Shown here one piece after another: positions 1 to 7,608 of a stretch of DNA of 13,790 bases. A program made the translations under genes and the position numbers. This stretch comes from an uncultured Schwartzia sp. (lineage in GTDB: Bacteria; Bacillota; Negativicutes; Selenomonadales; Selenomonadaceae), in assembly GCA_905372875.1 (NCBI GenBank), contig CAJPQU010000041.1:1-13790 (forward strand). The letters are read 5' to 3'. Numbering within the stretch: position 1 is the stretch's first letter; each line of letters starts with the position of its first letter. The notes beneath the pieces were generated by a model. That model was given only the letters and a program-made list of their open reading frames with translations. It was not told where the DNA came from and ran no database searches.

Positions 1-22
1 TAAAAAGCGAAGGAGCGGTTTC

Positions 23-1111
23 ATGAAAGAAAAGACCGGTACGAGCCCACAAGGAAAGAATTACCTAACGGCCATGCGATATTCGGCCGTGTTGCTGCTC
101 CTCGCGGGGGGACTTTTCGCGGCGTTCTGTTGGGCGCTGTCCATCGGCAGCGTATCGCTGCCGCTCAAGGACATTCTGCGGGTCGTCGTCGAACAGTTCA
201 CCAGCGGCAAGGGCATTGAGGACGTGGGGCAGGGGGCGGTCCATGATATCGTTTGGCTGTTGCGGTTCCCGCGGCTTCTCTTGGCCGCGGCGGCCGGCTG
301 CGGCTTGGCCGTCGTCGGGGTCGTCATGCAGGCCATTGTGAAAAATCCGCTGGCCGATCCGTACATTTTAGGGATCTCATCGGGGGCTTCCTTGGGGGCG
401 ACAGCTTCCATCATGCTGGGGGTCGGCGTGGGGTTAGGGGCGAATTTCGTTGGCATCGCGGCGTTTTTAGGGGCGTTCCTCATCTCCCTCGGCGTTCTCT
501 TTATCGCCAATTTAGGGGGGCGGGCCAATTCCGTGAAGCTGCTTCTGGCCGGGATGGCTCTGAGCGCCGTGTGCAGCGCTTTTTCCAGCTTCATTGTCTA
601 TTTTTCGCCGAATAAGGAGGGGCTGCAGACGGTGACGTACTGGCTCATGGGGAGCTTTGCCGGGGCCACGTGGGACGAGCTCTTTGTCATTTTGCCCCTG
701 GTTTTCCTGGCGACTTTTTTCTTCTGGTCCCAGAGCCGGCTTCTCAATCTCATGCTTTTAGGTGATGATACGGCGATCACCTTGGGGACGGATCTCCATC
801 GCTACCGTCAGGTCTATCTTTTGGTGAGCGCCTTGATCGTCGGCTTTATCGTCTATGCCTCGGGGATGATCGGCTTCGTCGGGTTAGTGGTGCCCCATGT
901 GGTGCGCCTTTTAGCAGGGACCGACCATAAGCGGCTCATTCCGGGCGCGGCGCTCTTGGGAGCGATTCTTCTCGTCGTCGCCGACGGGCTCTGCCGGATT
1001 GTGATCCCTCGGACGGAAGTTCCCGTGGGGATTTTGATTTCGCTCATCGGCGCACCCTGGTTCGTCTATCTTTTGGTGAAGCGAACCTACGGTTTTGGAG
1101 GTGAGTCCTGA
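23..1111 (+). CDS. FecCD-family ABC transporter permease (iron complex/cobalamin type)
   Basis: Inner-membrane permease of a BtuC/FecCD-type importer that moves ferric siderophore, heme or cobalamin from the periplasmic binding protein into the cytoplasm. The 362-residue length is a little above the family norm of about 330-350 because of a short polar N-terminus before the first membrane helix (about residues 20-40). Family hallmarks are visible: RFPRLLLAAAAG (81-92), NPLADPYILGISSGASLG (108-125) and the ATPase-coupling region GFVGLVVPHVVRLLAG (284-299). Most of the chain is hydrophobic, consistent with about ten helices. An AAGGAG site at 10-15 precedes the ATG. It overlaps the ATPase gene by one base (TGATG), so the two are translationally coupled. 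The bases before it hold only the ribosome site, so the operon promoter and possibly more genes lie left of the window. The substrate cannot be told from the permease alone. Confidence 0.93.
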   Translation: MKEKTGTSPQGKNYLTAMRYSAVLLLLAGGLFAAFCWALSIGSVSLPLKDILRVVVEQFTSGKGIEDVGQGAVHDIVWLLRFPRLLLAAAAGCGLAVVGVVMQAIVKNPLADPYILGISSGASLGATASIMLGVGVGLGANFVGIAAFLGAFLISLGVLFIANLGGRANSVKLLLAGMALSAVCSAFSSFIVYFSPNKEGLQTVTYWLMGSFAGATWDELFVILPLVFLATFFFWSQSRLLNLMLLGDDTAITLGTDLHRYRQVYLLVSALIVGFIVYASGMIGFVGLVVPHVVRLLAGTDHKRLIPGAALLGAILLVVADGLCRIVIPRTEVPVGILISLIGAPWFVYLLVKRTYGFGGES

Positions 1112-1950
1112 TGGAAATCGCGGTGCGGGACGTTTCTGTGTCCCTCGGGGGCAGGGAGATTCTTACAAAGCTTAATCTAAGCCTGCAACCCAAAGAATTT
1201 GTCGGCCTCATCGGACCCAACGGCAGCGGAAAAAGCACTCTCTTGAAGTGCGTCTACCGGACGCTGAAGCCGACGAGCGGGGCGATCTTTTTCGACGGAA
1301 CGCCCCTTGACACTCTTTCTTATCGGGATTCGGCGCGAAAACTTTCCGTGGTGGCCCAGCACAATTTTTACAGTTTCGACTTTGCGGTACTCGACGTCGT
1401 TTTGATGGGACGCTCCCCCTACAAAAAGATGCTCGACCGCGACGGGCCGGAAGATTATGAAATCGCTCGCCGCGCCCTATCTACCGTAGGATTGGCGGGG
1501 TTTGAGGAGCGGAGCTTCGCTACACTCTCCGGGGGCGAACAGCAGCGCGTCATCCTGGCCCGGGCGCTCACCCAACAGACGGAATGCATGATTTTAGACG
1601 AGCCCACCAACCATTTGGACGTCAAATATCAGATGGAGATTATGGATATCGTCAAATCGCTGCGCCTGACGGTGCTCGCGGCCATCCACGATCTCAACAT
1701 CGCCGCCCTCTACTGCGATCGGCTCATCGCCTTAAAAGAGGGGGAGATTGTCGGCGAGGGGCCGCCGCAGGCCCTCCTGACGGCAGATTTTATCCGCCGC
1801 CTCTACGACGTGGAAGCGATCGTGGAAACCCGCCCGGATTCGGGACGTATCTATGTCGTTTACCTGTCGCGGGAAGAGCAGGCCGCGCGGGAGAGGAGAG
1901 AGAACGGCGATTCGACGGGAAAGATTACGGACAGAAAGGATGTGGTTTAA
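1111..1950 (+). CDS. FecE-type ABC transporter ATP-binding protein
   Basis: Cytoplasmic ATPase that powers the permease encoded immediately upstream. All nucleotide-binding motifs are intact: Walker A GPNGSGKST (35-43), Q-loop Q83, signature LSGGEQQR (139-146), Walker B ending in ILDEP with the D-loop NHLD (about 161-170), and the switch histidine H193 in AIHDLN. The 279-residue length is slightly above the family norm (about 255-265) because of a charged C-terminal tail rich in Arg/Glu/Lys from about residue 255. The start overlaps the permease stop by one base and is preceded by GGAGGTGAG at 1097-1105. The next gene begins 3 bases after its stop. BtuD, FhuC and FecE types cannot be separated by sequence at this level, so the cargo is left open. 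Confidence 0.94.
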   Translation: MEIAVRDVSVSLGGREILTKLNLSLQPKEFVGLIGPNGSGKSTLLKCVYRTLKPTSGAIFFDGTPLDTLSYRDSARKLSVVAQHNFYSFDFAVLDVVLMGRSPYKKMLDRDGPEDYEIARRALSTVGLAGFEERSFATLSGGEQQRVILARALTQQTECMILDEPTNHLDVKYQMEIMDIVKSLRLTVLAAIHDLNIAALYCDRLIALKEGEIVGEGPPQALLTADFIRRLYDVEAIVETRPDSGRIYVVYLSREEQAARERRENGDSTGKITDRKDVV

Positions 1951-1953
1951 CGT

Positions 1954-4116
1954 ATGAAACAGCAGGGGAAGTTTTTGCGCAAAGCGGTGGCGTGGAGTCT
2001 TATGGGAAGTGCAGTGGTCTTATGGGGTGGGCCATGGGCCGAAGCAGCCGAAACTGAGGATAAACCGAAGGAGTACACTCTGTCGGACATCGTCGTCTAC
2101 GGCGAGCGGTCGGAGGACGTCTACGCCGGGGGCTACGTTGCCCGGGAAAGCGGCCTGCAGGCGCTGGGGAGTACCGATTTCATGGACATCCCCTTCAACG
2201 CGACCACCTTTACAGAGAAGGCGATTTCCCGCGTCAAACAGCCAGGCAATACCCTGGTACAGTTGGTGACGCTGGATCCCACGGTGACTTCCCGGGGCAA
2301 TAAGACGTACAATGACATTAAGATTCGCGGCTTTTCCATCAGTCCCCACGATTATTTTCTGAACGGTGTTTCGGGGATGCTCTCTCAGTCGTCCATCCCG
2401 ATGAATTTCGTCGAGCGCGTGGAGGTGGTATCGGGGCCGGATACGCTTCTCCACGGCGTCACGAGCAGCGGCAGCGTCGGCGGCTCCATCAACCTCGTCC
2501 CCAAGGTGGCGGAAGATACGCCCCGGATTACCTTCACCGAAACATTTTCCGGCAAGAGCCACTACGAACACGCCCTCGATTTAGGGGCGCGCTTTGGCAA
2601 AAATAAAGAGTGGGGCGTCCGCGCCAACATCGACGCGGCGGACGGCAACACGGAGTTCCACCACGAGCGGATGGCCTATCATAATATTTTCGTCAACTTC
2701 GATTATCGCGGGGAAAAGACGAAAGCTCAGCTCCTCTACGGCTATCGCTATGTCAATCAGACAGCGCCCACCTTTTCGCTGAATCTGAACGGGCATGAGC
2801 TGCCACCGGCGCCCTCGGGGGATGCGAATTTCCAGCTTCCCTGGTCGCGCTATCGCTACAATAACAACATTCTCACCTTAGCCGTGGAACATGCGTTTTC
2901 CAAGGACTGGCAGGCCTTCTTCCACGCCGGGTATCACGATGAGGATTGGAATTCCTGTTATGAATCCTATTATCCCATGCTGATGGATAATCAGGGGAAT
3001 TTCCAGGCGGGGATCGAGGAAGTCCCCATCGCTTTCTGGCGGCTGAGCTTTGATGCCGGGCTGCGGGGCAAGGTGAAGACGGGGGCGCTGACCCACAACC
3101 TCGTCTTTCGCGTGGACCGCATGTCATCAAACGGCGGCGGGCAGGATTGGTACGGCGATGATGAATTTGGCAATCCCTATACATTTTACGGCAATATCTA
3201 CGATCACTCCATCCTACAGAACGTCACCCCTGCGCCGCCGCGCTTGGATCCGTGGTATTACAGCGGCGCGAAGATATTGAGCGGCGTCACCGTCGTCGAC
3301 CGTCTGGTCACCGACGACGAGAAGTGGACGTTTTTGGCCGGGCTGCGTTACCAAAAGGAAAAAGCTTTTCGCAACCATAACGGGAAAGATTACACCGGCT
3401 CCTATTCTACCTCGGCGACAAGTCCCAACGTCGGCGTCATGTACAGGCTCAGTCCCGAGGCCAAGCTCTACGCGAATTATATGGAAGGACTGGGGAACGG
3501 TTATTTCGTTCCCAGACGGTACGCCAATGGCGGCGCGTATCTGCCGCCGCAGCTCACGAAGCAGTGCGAAGTCGGTGTCAAGTGGGATACGAAGAAATTC
3601 GCTGGCAGCTTCAGCATCTTTTCCCTTGAGCAGGAAAACGCCTATGCCGACGCGGCTAAGGTGTACGATTATCATGGCCGCCAGAAGAACCGCGGGGCGC
3701 AGGTGACGGTATTCGGCGAACTATCGCCGAAATTCAGCCTCGTCGGCGGCCTGATGTACCTTAAGGCCACCCAGTCCGGCGGCGCGAACGACGGGCGGGA
3801 GCTTCACGCCACCCCCAACTGGAACGCGTCCTTGATGGCGGAATATAAGGCGAATCCAAACTGGACAGCCTTTGGCCGCCTGACCTATACCGGCTCCGCC
3901 TATCTGACACCGGCCAACCGCGCTAAAGTACCGGCGTGGTACCGAGTGGACGTTGGGGTACAGTATGAAAAGCCGCTGGCGGACGGAAAGGCCATGCGGG
4001 TCGGCCTCAACGTTTTTAACGTCTTGGATCGGCGCTATTGGTGCGCCCGGGGGAATGATGTCGTTGCCCTGGAAGGGCCGCGCAGCATCGTCTTGACCTT
4101 TGGCTATGATTTTTAA
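1954..4116 (+). CDS. TonB-dependent outer-membrane receptor (siderophore type)
   Basis: A 720-residue outer-membrane beta-barrel that takes up a scarce iron complex using energy from TonB. An N-terminal signal peptide (hydrophobic about 11-27, likely cleavage after AEAA near 32) is followed by a TonB-box-like segment TLSDIVVYGE (42-51). A plug domain spans about 74-185, with DIKIRGFSI (121-129), the FLNGVSG loop and VERVEVVSGPDTLLHG (153-168). The rest is barrel, ending GPRSIVLTFGYDF with the C-terminal phenylalanine typical of BAM substrates. The nearest ribosome-site-like sequence (AAAGGA, 1935-1940) is 13 bases from the ATG, so translation probably depends on coupling to the ATPase stop 3 bases upstream. 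It implies an outer membrane in an otherwise Firmicute-like genome. No TonB, ExbB or ExbD is in the window. The exact ligand is not determinable; FhuE/ferrichrome-like receptors are the closest in feel. Confidence 0.93.
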   Translation: MKQQGKFLRKAVAWSLMGSAVVLWGGPWAEAAETEDKPKEYTLSDIVVYGERSEDVYAGGYVARESGLQALGSTDFMDIPFNATTFTEKAISRVKQPGNTLVQLVTLDPTVTSRGNKTYNDIKIRGFSISPHDYFLNGVSGMLSQSSIPMNFVERVEVVSGPDTLLHGVTSSGSVGGSINLVPKVAEDTPRITFTETFSGKSHYEHALDLGARFGKNKEWGVRANIDAADGNTEFHHERMAYHNIFVNFDYRGEKTKAQLLYGYRYVNQTAPTFSLNLNGHELPPAPSGDANFQLPWSRYRYNNNILTLAVEHAFSKDWQAFFHAGYHDEDWNSCYESYYPMLMDNQGNFQAGIEEVPIAFWRLSFDAGLRGKVKTGALTHNLVFRVDRMSSNGGGQDWYGDDEFGNPYTFYGNIYDHSILQNVTPAPPRLDPWYYSGAKILSGVTVVDRLVTDDEKWTFLAGLRYQKEKAFRNHNGKDYTGSYSTSATSPNVGVMYRLSPEAKLYANYMEGLGNGYFVPRRYANGGAYLPPQLTKQCEVGVKWDTKKFAGSFSIFSLEQENAYADAAKVYDYHGRQKNRGAQVTVFGELSPKFSLVGGLMYLKATQSGGANDGRELHATPNWNASLMAEYKANPNWTAFGRLTYTGSAYLTPANRAKVPAWYRVDVGVQYEKPLADGKAMRVGLNVFNVLDRRYWCARGNDVVALEGPRSIVLTFGYDF

Positions 4117-5194
4117 GCGCTTGTTCTTGGGGACGCTCTCCGGCAGTCTTTTTTTGCTGTTGGGGAGCGTTTTCTGCGGCGGCTGCACAGCGCATGAGGA
4201 TAGCCCCGCGCCCGCCGCAGAAAGGCTGGATGCGCACAGAGGCGCTTTCCCGGCGGCGCATGACAGCGAAAAATGCCGCGCCATCGTCAATCTTCGGGTG
4301 TCAAATTATTTCGCCTCCGGGGAATCGGTACAGTATGCGAAAGGCGTGCCGCAGCGCATTGTCGTGGTCGGCTCGGGGGAGATCGAGACGCTGTTGGCCT
4401 TCGGGGCGGCAGACCGCATTTTAGCGGCGGAATCATGGTACCCGTTGGAAAATTTTCTGCGCCCGGAATACCGCCCGCTGGTCAAACAGCTTCCTCTCGT
4501 TCCCTATGGGCAGATCAGCTTGGAGTACCTGATGTTTTTAGAGCCGGATCTCTTGGTAGCCCAGCAGTGCATGTTCACGGATAAGCGCTTTATCAGTACG
4601 GACTTTTGGAACCGGCGGGGTGTTTTGACCTTTGTTCCCTGGAATACGAATGATCCCGGGGGCCACGCCCATCACGAGACCATCGAAAGCGAGATGAAAT
4701 TCCTCTACGGGCTGGGACAGCTGCTCCACGAGGAAGAGCGGGCGACGCGGATGATCGACGGCGTCTACCGAACGCTGGCGGATATTCAGGAACGCTGCGC
4801 CCCTTATCATAAGCCCAAAGCACTGGTCATTGAATTTATGGGGAAAGAGATTGCTTCCTACGATGTGACGAAGCTGGCCGGGGACATGGTGACGCGGCTC
4901 GGCGGAGAAATCCCTGAGACAGCGCCGATGATCGATCGCGAAACGCTGCTGGCCATAAATCCGGAGGTTCTCTTCATCGTCTGTTACGGGGAGGAAGACG
5001 CTCGGCAAGTCGTTGCGCGGGTTTTGAATGATCGGGCGTTGAACAGTCTGGAAGTCGTTCGTACGGGGCGTATCTGTCCGTTGCTTTTAGAATATGTTTA
5101 TTCTTCGGAGGTGCGCACGGAGGACGCGCTGAAAATCATCGGCCACGCCCTTTATCCTGACCTGAAAGGACTGTCCGCCCCGCGCGGCTTTTAG
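4106..5194 (+). CDS. Periplasmic iron-complex-binding lipoprotein (FecB/BtuF-type, Peripla_BP_2)
   Basis: Substrate-binding component of the same importer, about 362 residues. The N-terminus has a Lys/Arg pair, a hydrophobic run and then FCGGC, so Cys27 is the probable lipidation site; the lipobox is imperfect. The family core is visible: PQRIVVVGSGEIETLLAFGA with DRILA (lobe 1), SLEYLMFLEPDLLVA, and the second lobe with INPEVLFIVCYG and a C-terminal EDALKIIGHALYPDL. A His-rich insertion, GGHAHHE, lies in the middle and is unusual; it could contact a metal or heme. The ATG at 4106 is chosen because it gives a clean signal peptide. An in-frame TTG at 4100 is possible. Neither start has a good ribosome site, and the gene overlaps the receptor end by 11 bases, so it is probably translated by re-initiation. 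Having the binding protein last in the operon, after the receptor, is less common than having it first. Confidence 0.88.
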   Translation: MIFKRLFLGTLSGSLFLLLGSVFCGGCTAHEDSPAPAAERLDAHRGAFPAAHDSEKCRAIVNLRVSNYFASGESVQYAKGVPQRIVVVGSGEIETLLAFGAADRILAAESWYPLENFLRPEYRPLVKQLPLVPYGQISLEYLMFLEPDLLVAQQCMFTDKRFISTDFWNRRGVLTFVPWNTNDPGGHAHHETIESEMKFLYGLGQLLHEEERATRMIDGVYRTLADIQERCAPYHKPKALVIEFMGKEIASYDVTKLAGDMVTRLGGEIPETAPMIDRETLLAINPEVLFIVCYGEEDARQVVARVLNDRALNSLEVVRTGRICPLLLEYVYSSEVRTEDALKIIGHALYPDLKGLSAPRGF

Positions 5195-5199
5195 CGATT

Positions 5200-5232
5200 G
5201 GGGCCGGGCCTTGGCCCCGGGGGCGGTGTTTT
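5200..5232 (+). terminator. Weak terminator candidate after the iron-uptake operon
   Basis: GGGGCC (5200-5205) pairs with GGCCCC (5213-5218) over a 7-base loop, but the T-run (TTTT, about 5229-5232) is about ten bases beyond the stem. It lies 6 bases after the stop of the binding-protein gene. The downstream perfect inverted repeat at 5251-5291 may share the job on this strand, though it lacks a plus-strand T-run. Confidence 0.35.
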
Positions 5233-5247
5233 CGTGTCAGGGATCAG

Positions 5248-5291
5248 AAAAAGGGCCTGTCTCACATTCGGAAGGTGTGAGACAGGCCCTT
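5248..5291 (-). terminator. Strong intrinsic terminator of the DUF3829 lipoprotein gene
   Basis: A perfect 16-bp inverted repeat (5251-5266 with 5276-5291, 9-base loop) is followed on the minus strand by TTTTT (5252-5248). It begins 26 bases after the lipoprotein stop. No plus-strand T-run follows, so it is directional. Confidence 0.88.
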
Positions 5292-5316
5292 GGCGATTAT
5301 ACGCCGTGGGAGAGGA

Positions 5317-6228
5317 TTACTTCTGGCTGTCTAATTTCGACGTATCCATGCGGTTTGCCGTGTCGATGGTGTCGTTGTATTCTTCCACCATATCGTTGAA
5401 CTTTTTCGCATCGTCGCCGCTGGCTAAATACTCGCGGACTTCGCCGATGAAGCTGTTCATATCCCGCTTATAGGATTTAGCTTCTTCGGAGTCCAGCGCG
5501 TTGTTGAGGCTCTCCAGATCCTTGAGCTGCTGCTCGACCGCCGCGGCGTCGTACGTCGGTTTAGCCAGCTCATCGACGATATGGCTCGCTTTAAGGCCGA
5601 TTTCTAAAAAGCGCGCCGTGTTCTTCTTGCCGGCTTTCTTCATTGCCTCCAACTGCGCTGCCTGCAGATCTTCGTTGTGCTTGTCCACCAGACTGTTAAA
5701 GGACTCGTAGGCGGCGGCGAATTTATCGTACAGCGGCAGATACTGTTGCCGATCTGCTTCTGCCTGGGCGTATCCGTCGGAGAGATAGGTTTTTGCTGAA
5801 TAGTAGCCTTCCATTTTAGTCGCGAGGGGGGCCAGATCCTTGAGGGCGGCCAGCACCTCATCCGCTGCTTTGTCCACATCGTCAAAACCGCTGCTCTTTT
5901 GGCGGGCATCTTTCAAATCCTTTTGCAGAATGTCGAAATCGGGCAGCGAGATGTGCGTCATCTGTTCGCCGCTGCGCAGATCTTCTAAAGAGGGCTGGAT
6001 GGAAAAGGCAAAGGTCACCATTTTTCCATTGTATTGATTGGTGGCTGAGATGTAGGGAGAGAGTTTGGCGCGACCGTCTTCGGCTTTTTCGGCTGTCATC
6101 GGTGTGGACGAAGAACCGCTTTGACTGCTGCCTCCGCCGCAACCCACGAAGAGGAGCGACGATGCCGCCAAGAGCCCTCCCAAAAAGAGAACCGCACCTT
6201 TCCGATACCATGCTGTGGTTTTTGTCAT
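5317..6228 (-). CDS. DUF3829/YiiG-family lipoprotein
   Basis: Predicted lipoprotein of 303 residues. The N-terminus has basic residues, a hydrophobic stretch and then LLFVGC, so Cys30 is the likely lipid anchor, followed by a Gly/Ser-rich linker. The mature part is highly charged and apparently all-helical, with heptad-like spacing through about residues 85-300. Its start, KLSPYISATNQYNGKMV, resembles the YiiG/DUF3829 family, whose function is not established. The ATG at 6228 has AAGGAGG seven bases upstream. The gene is monocistronic: its own promoter is at 6285-6313, an inverted repeat sits in the leader and there is a strong terminator. It faces the iron operon convergently. In a diderm Firmicute the anchor could be the inner or the outer membrane; position +2 is Gly, which gives no clear retention signal. 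The family call is from pattern recognition, not a search. Confidence 0.75.
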   Translation of the reverse strand: MTKTTAWYRKGAVLFLGGLLAASSLLFVGCGGGSSQSGSSSTPMTAEKAEDGRAKLSPYISATNQYNGKMVTFAFSIQPSLEDLRSGEQMTHISLPDFDILQKDLKDARQKSSGFDDVDKAADEVLAALKDLAPLATKMEGYYSAKTYLSDGYAQAEADRQQYLPLYDKFAAAYESFNSLVDKHNEDLQAAQLEAMKKAGKKNTARFLEIGLKASHIVDELAKPTYDAAAVEQQLKDLESLNNALDSEEAKSYKRDMNSFIGEVREYLASGDDAKKFNDMVEEYNDTIDTANRMDTSKLDSQK

Positions 6229-6253
6229 GAAACCGCCTCCTTATTTTTGCATC

Positions 6254-6272
6254 ATTGTCTTACTCAGACAAT
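6254..6272. promoter_or_regulatory. Inverted repeat in the leader of the DUF3829 gene
   Basis: ATTGTCT (6254-6260), five bases, then AGACAAT (6266-6272): perfect 7-bp arms. It falls a few bases downstream of the predicted start site of the minus-strand promoter and upstream of its ribosome site. It could be a repressor operator or a 5' hairpin in the mRNA. Confidence 0.45.
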
Positions 6273-6284
6273 AAATTCAGAGAA

Positions 6285-6313
6285 AATATATCATTTTTTC
6301 GTCAAAAGGGCAA
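6285..6313 (-). promoter_or_regulatory. Predicted sigma-A promoter of the DUF3829 lipoprotein gene
   Basis: On the minus strand TTGCCC (6313-6308) and TATATT (6290-6285) are separated by 17 bases, matching TTGACA/TATAAT at 4/6 and 5/6. The start site would fall near 6278, giving a leader of about 50 bases that carries the 6254-6272 dyad. Confidence 0.55.
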
Positions 6314-6400
6314 ATTCTGTTTCGGGAGCGCTGACTGCCGGCTCGGGGAAAAGAGGAATATCGGTGCGTCTTAAGACGGCACGGGGCGCTTTCGGGCGGA

Positions 6401-6429
6401 TTGGCAAATGGGGGCGGGAAAGATATAAT
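6401..6429 (+). promoter_or_regulatory. Strong predicted sigma-A promoter of the tyrosine recombinase gene
   Basis: TTGGCA (6401-6406), 17-base spacer, perfect TATAAT (6424-6429). The start site would be near 6436, about 30 bases before the chosen ATG at 6466. This argues against longer N-terminal extensions of the recombinase reading frame. Confidence 0.8.
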
Positions 6430-6465
6430 AAGACCATGAGAAAAATAGAGGGAAGGAGGGATTTC

Positions 6466-7476
6466 ATGGCGCGGGGAAAGGATGCCTACGGGGGCGGCCG
6501 CCGCAGCGCGGCGACGCAGGCGGGACTGTCGGAAAAGAGCCGGCGGCGCTTGGAAAACGCTAAAGCCGCTAATACCATCAAGGCGTATGAGGCGGATTGG
6601 CGGGATTTCACCGATTGGTGCCAGCATCACGAGGCTGCCGCCCTTCCGGCGGAGCCGGAGACCATCGTGAACTATTTGAGCGATTTAGCCGACGCCGATG
6701 AGGCCGTCAAGGCGAATACGGTGGCCCGTCGAGTGACAGCTATCTCCGAGAGCCACATCGCTGCCGGGTACGATCGGGAGCGCAACCCCGCTAAAGCAGG
6801 CATTGTCCGGGCGGCGGTGGCGGCCATTCGCCGGGAAAAGGGGACGTTTCAGCGGGGGAAAGCCCCGATTCTTTTGGAAACGCTCTCTCTCTTAGCGGAC
6901 GGTTTTTCGGCGGATGGTCTCGCGACGAAACGGGATCGGGCTCTCATCCTTTTGGGTTTCGCCGGCGCTTTTCGCCGTTCGGAACTGGTGCGCGTGGAAG
7001 TGAAGGATCTCACCTTTACGCCTCAGGGCCTTGTTCTCTTTATCCCTCGCGCGAAGGGGGATCAGCTGGGTAAGGGAAGTACCATCGCTATTCCCTACGC
7101 GCCGGAGCCGTGCATCTGCGCTGTCCGGGCCGTACGGGACTGGATTGAGGCGGCGGGTCTCTCCGACGGCCCCCTCTTCCGTCCTCTGACGAAAGCGGGA
7201 ACGCTTCGCGCCGTCCATCTCAGCGATAAATCGGTGGCGCTCATTGTGAAAAAGTATGCGGCCTTGGCGGGACTGGATCCCAAAGATTTTGCCGGGCACA
7301 GCCTGCGCCGGGGCTTTGCCACCAGCGCCGCCCAGCACGACGTGGACACCCTCTCCATCATGCGTCAGACTCGGCACAAATCGGAAAAGATGGTACATCG
7401 CTACATCGAACAGGGCAATCTTTTCAAAGAAAATCCCCTCAGCCGTATGTTCGGCGATCACCCGCCCCGCCGATGA
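6466..7476 (+). CDS. Tyrosine recombinase / site-specific integrase
   Basis: DNA strand-exchange enzyme of the phage-integrase family, 336 residues. An N-terminal basic stretch (about 1-30) precedes a SAM-like core-binding domain (about 35-125, with NTIKAYEADWRDFTDWC). The catalytic domain (about 135-320) shows the complete active-site set: Arg170 in GAFRRSEL, beta-hairpin Lys197 in PRAKGD, His278 and Arg281 in HSLRRG, His304 in TRHKS, and nucleophile Tyr313 in HRYIEQ. The ATG at 6466 follows GGAAGGAGGG and fits the promoter at 6401-6429; the frame stays open upstream to 6121 but that part lies before the promoter. The gene stands alone, with no excisionase, phage gene, tRNA or obvious attachment duplication nearby. 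It may be an integrase remnant, an orphan mobile-element recombinase or a domesticated recombinase. It is not an obvious XerC/XerD. Confidence 0.9.
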   Translation: MARGKDAYGGGRRSAATQAGLSEKSRRRLENAKAANTIKAYEADWRDFTDWCQHHEAAALPAEPETIVNYLSDLADADEAVKANTVARRVTAISESHIAAGYDRERNPAKAGIVRAAVAAIRREKGTFQRGKAPILLETLSLLADGFSADGLATKRDRALILLGFAGAFRRSELVRVEVKDLTFTPQGLVLFIPRAKGDQLGKGSTIAIPYAPEPCICAVRAVRDWIEAAGLSDGPLFRPLTKAGTLRAVHLSDKSVALIVKKYAALAGLDPKDFAGHSLRRGFATSAAQHDVDTLSIMRQTRHKSEKMVHRYIEQGNLFKENPLSRMFGDHPPRR

Positions 7477-7492
7477 CGCTCTGTCCATAAGA

Positions 7493-7525
7493 AAACGCCC
7501 CGGGAATTTCCCGGGGCGTTTCTTT
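7493..7525. terminator. Bidirectional terminator between the recombinase and the secreted-protein gene
   Basis: AAACGCCCCGGG (7493-7504) pairs with CCCGGGGCGTTT (7510-7521) around an AATTT centre, followed by TTTCTTT on the plus strand and TTTTCTT on the minus strand. It lies 16 bases after the recombinase stop and serves the convergent minus-strand transcript too. Confidence 0.9.
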
Positions 7526-7608
7526 ATGCACGAGGTTTCTCTTTCACGATGGCCATAAGCACAGCCTCGGAATTTTCCCAAAGCTTTGCCGATGGCAGGC
7601 CCGTGCCG

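Noticed and set aside
1..22. TAA at bases 1-3 as the stop of an upstream operon gene
   Set aside because: Plausible but cannot be tested without sequence to the left; the rest is just the permease ribosome site.
5248..5291. Perfect inverted repeat as an insertion-sequence end or MITE
   Set aside because: No target duplication or second end was seen; the U-run on the minus strand explains it as a terminator.
5198..5473. Plus-strand 91-codon open frame after the iron operon
   Set aside because: It runs through a terminator and the antisense of the DUF3829 gene, has no ribosome site, and its composition is that of a reverse-strand shadow.
6121..6465. N-terminal extension of the recombinase to 451 residues
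   Set aside because: The extension overlaps the DUF3829 gene and lies upstream of the TTGGCA-17-TATAAT promoter; the ATG at 6466 has an excellent ribosome site.
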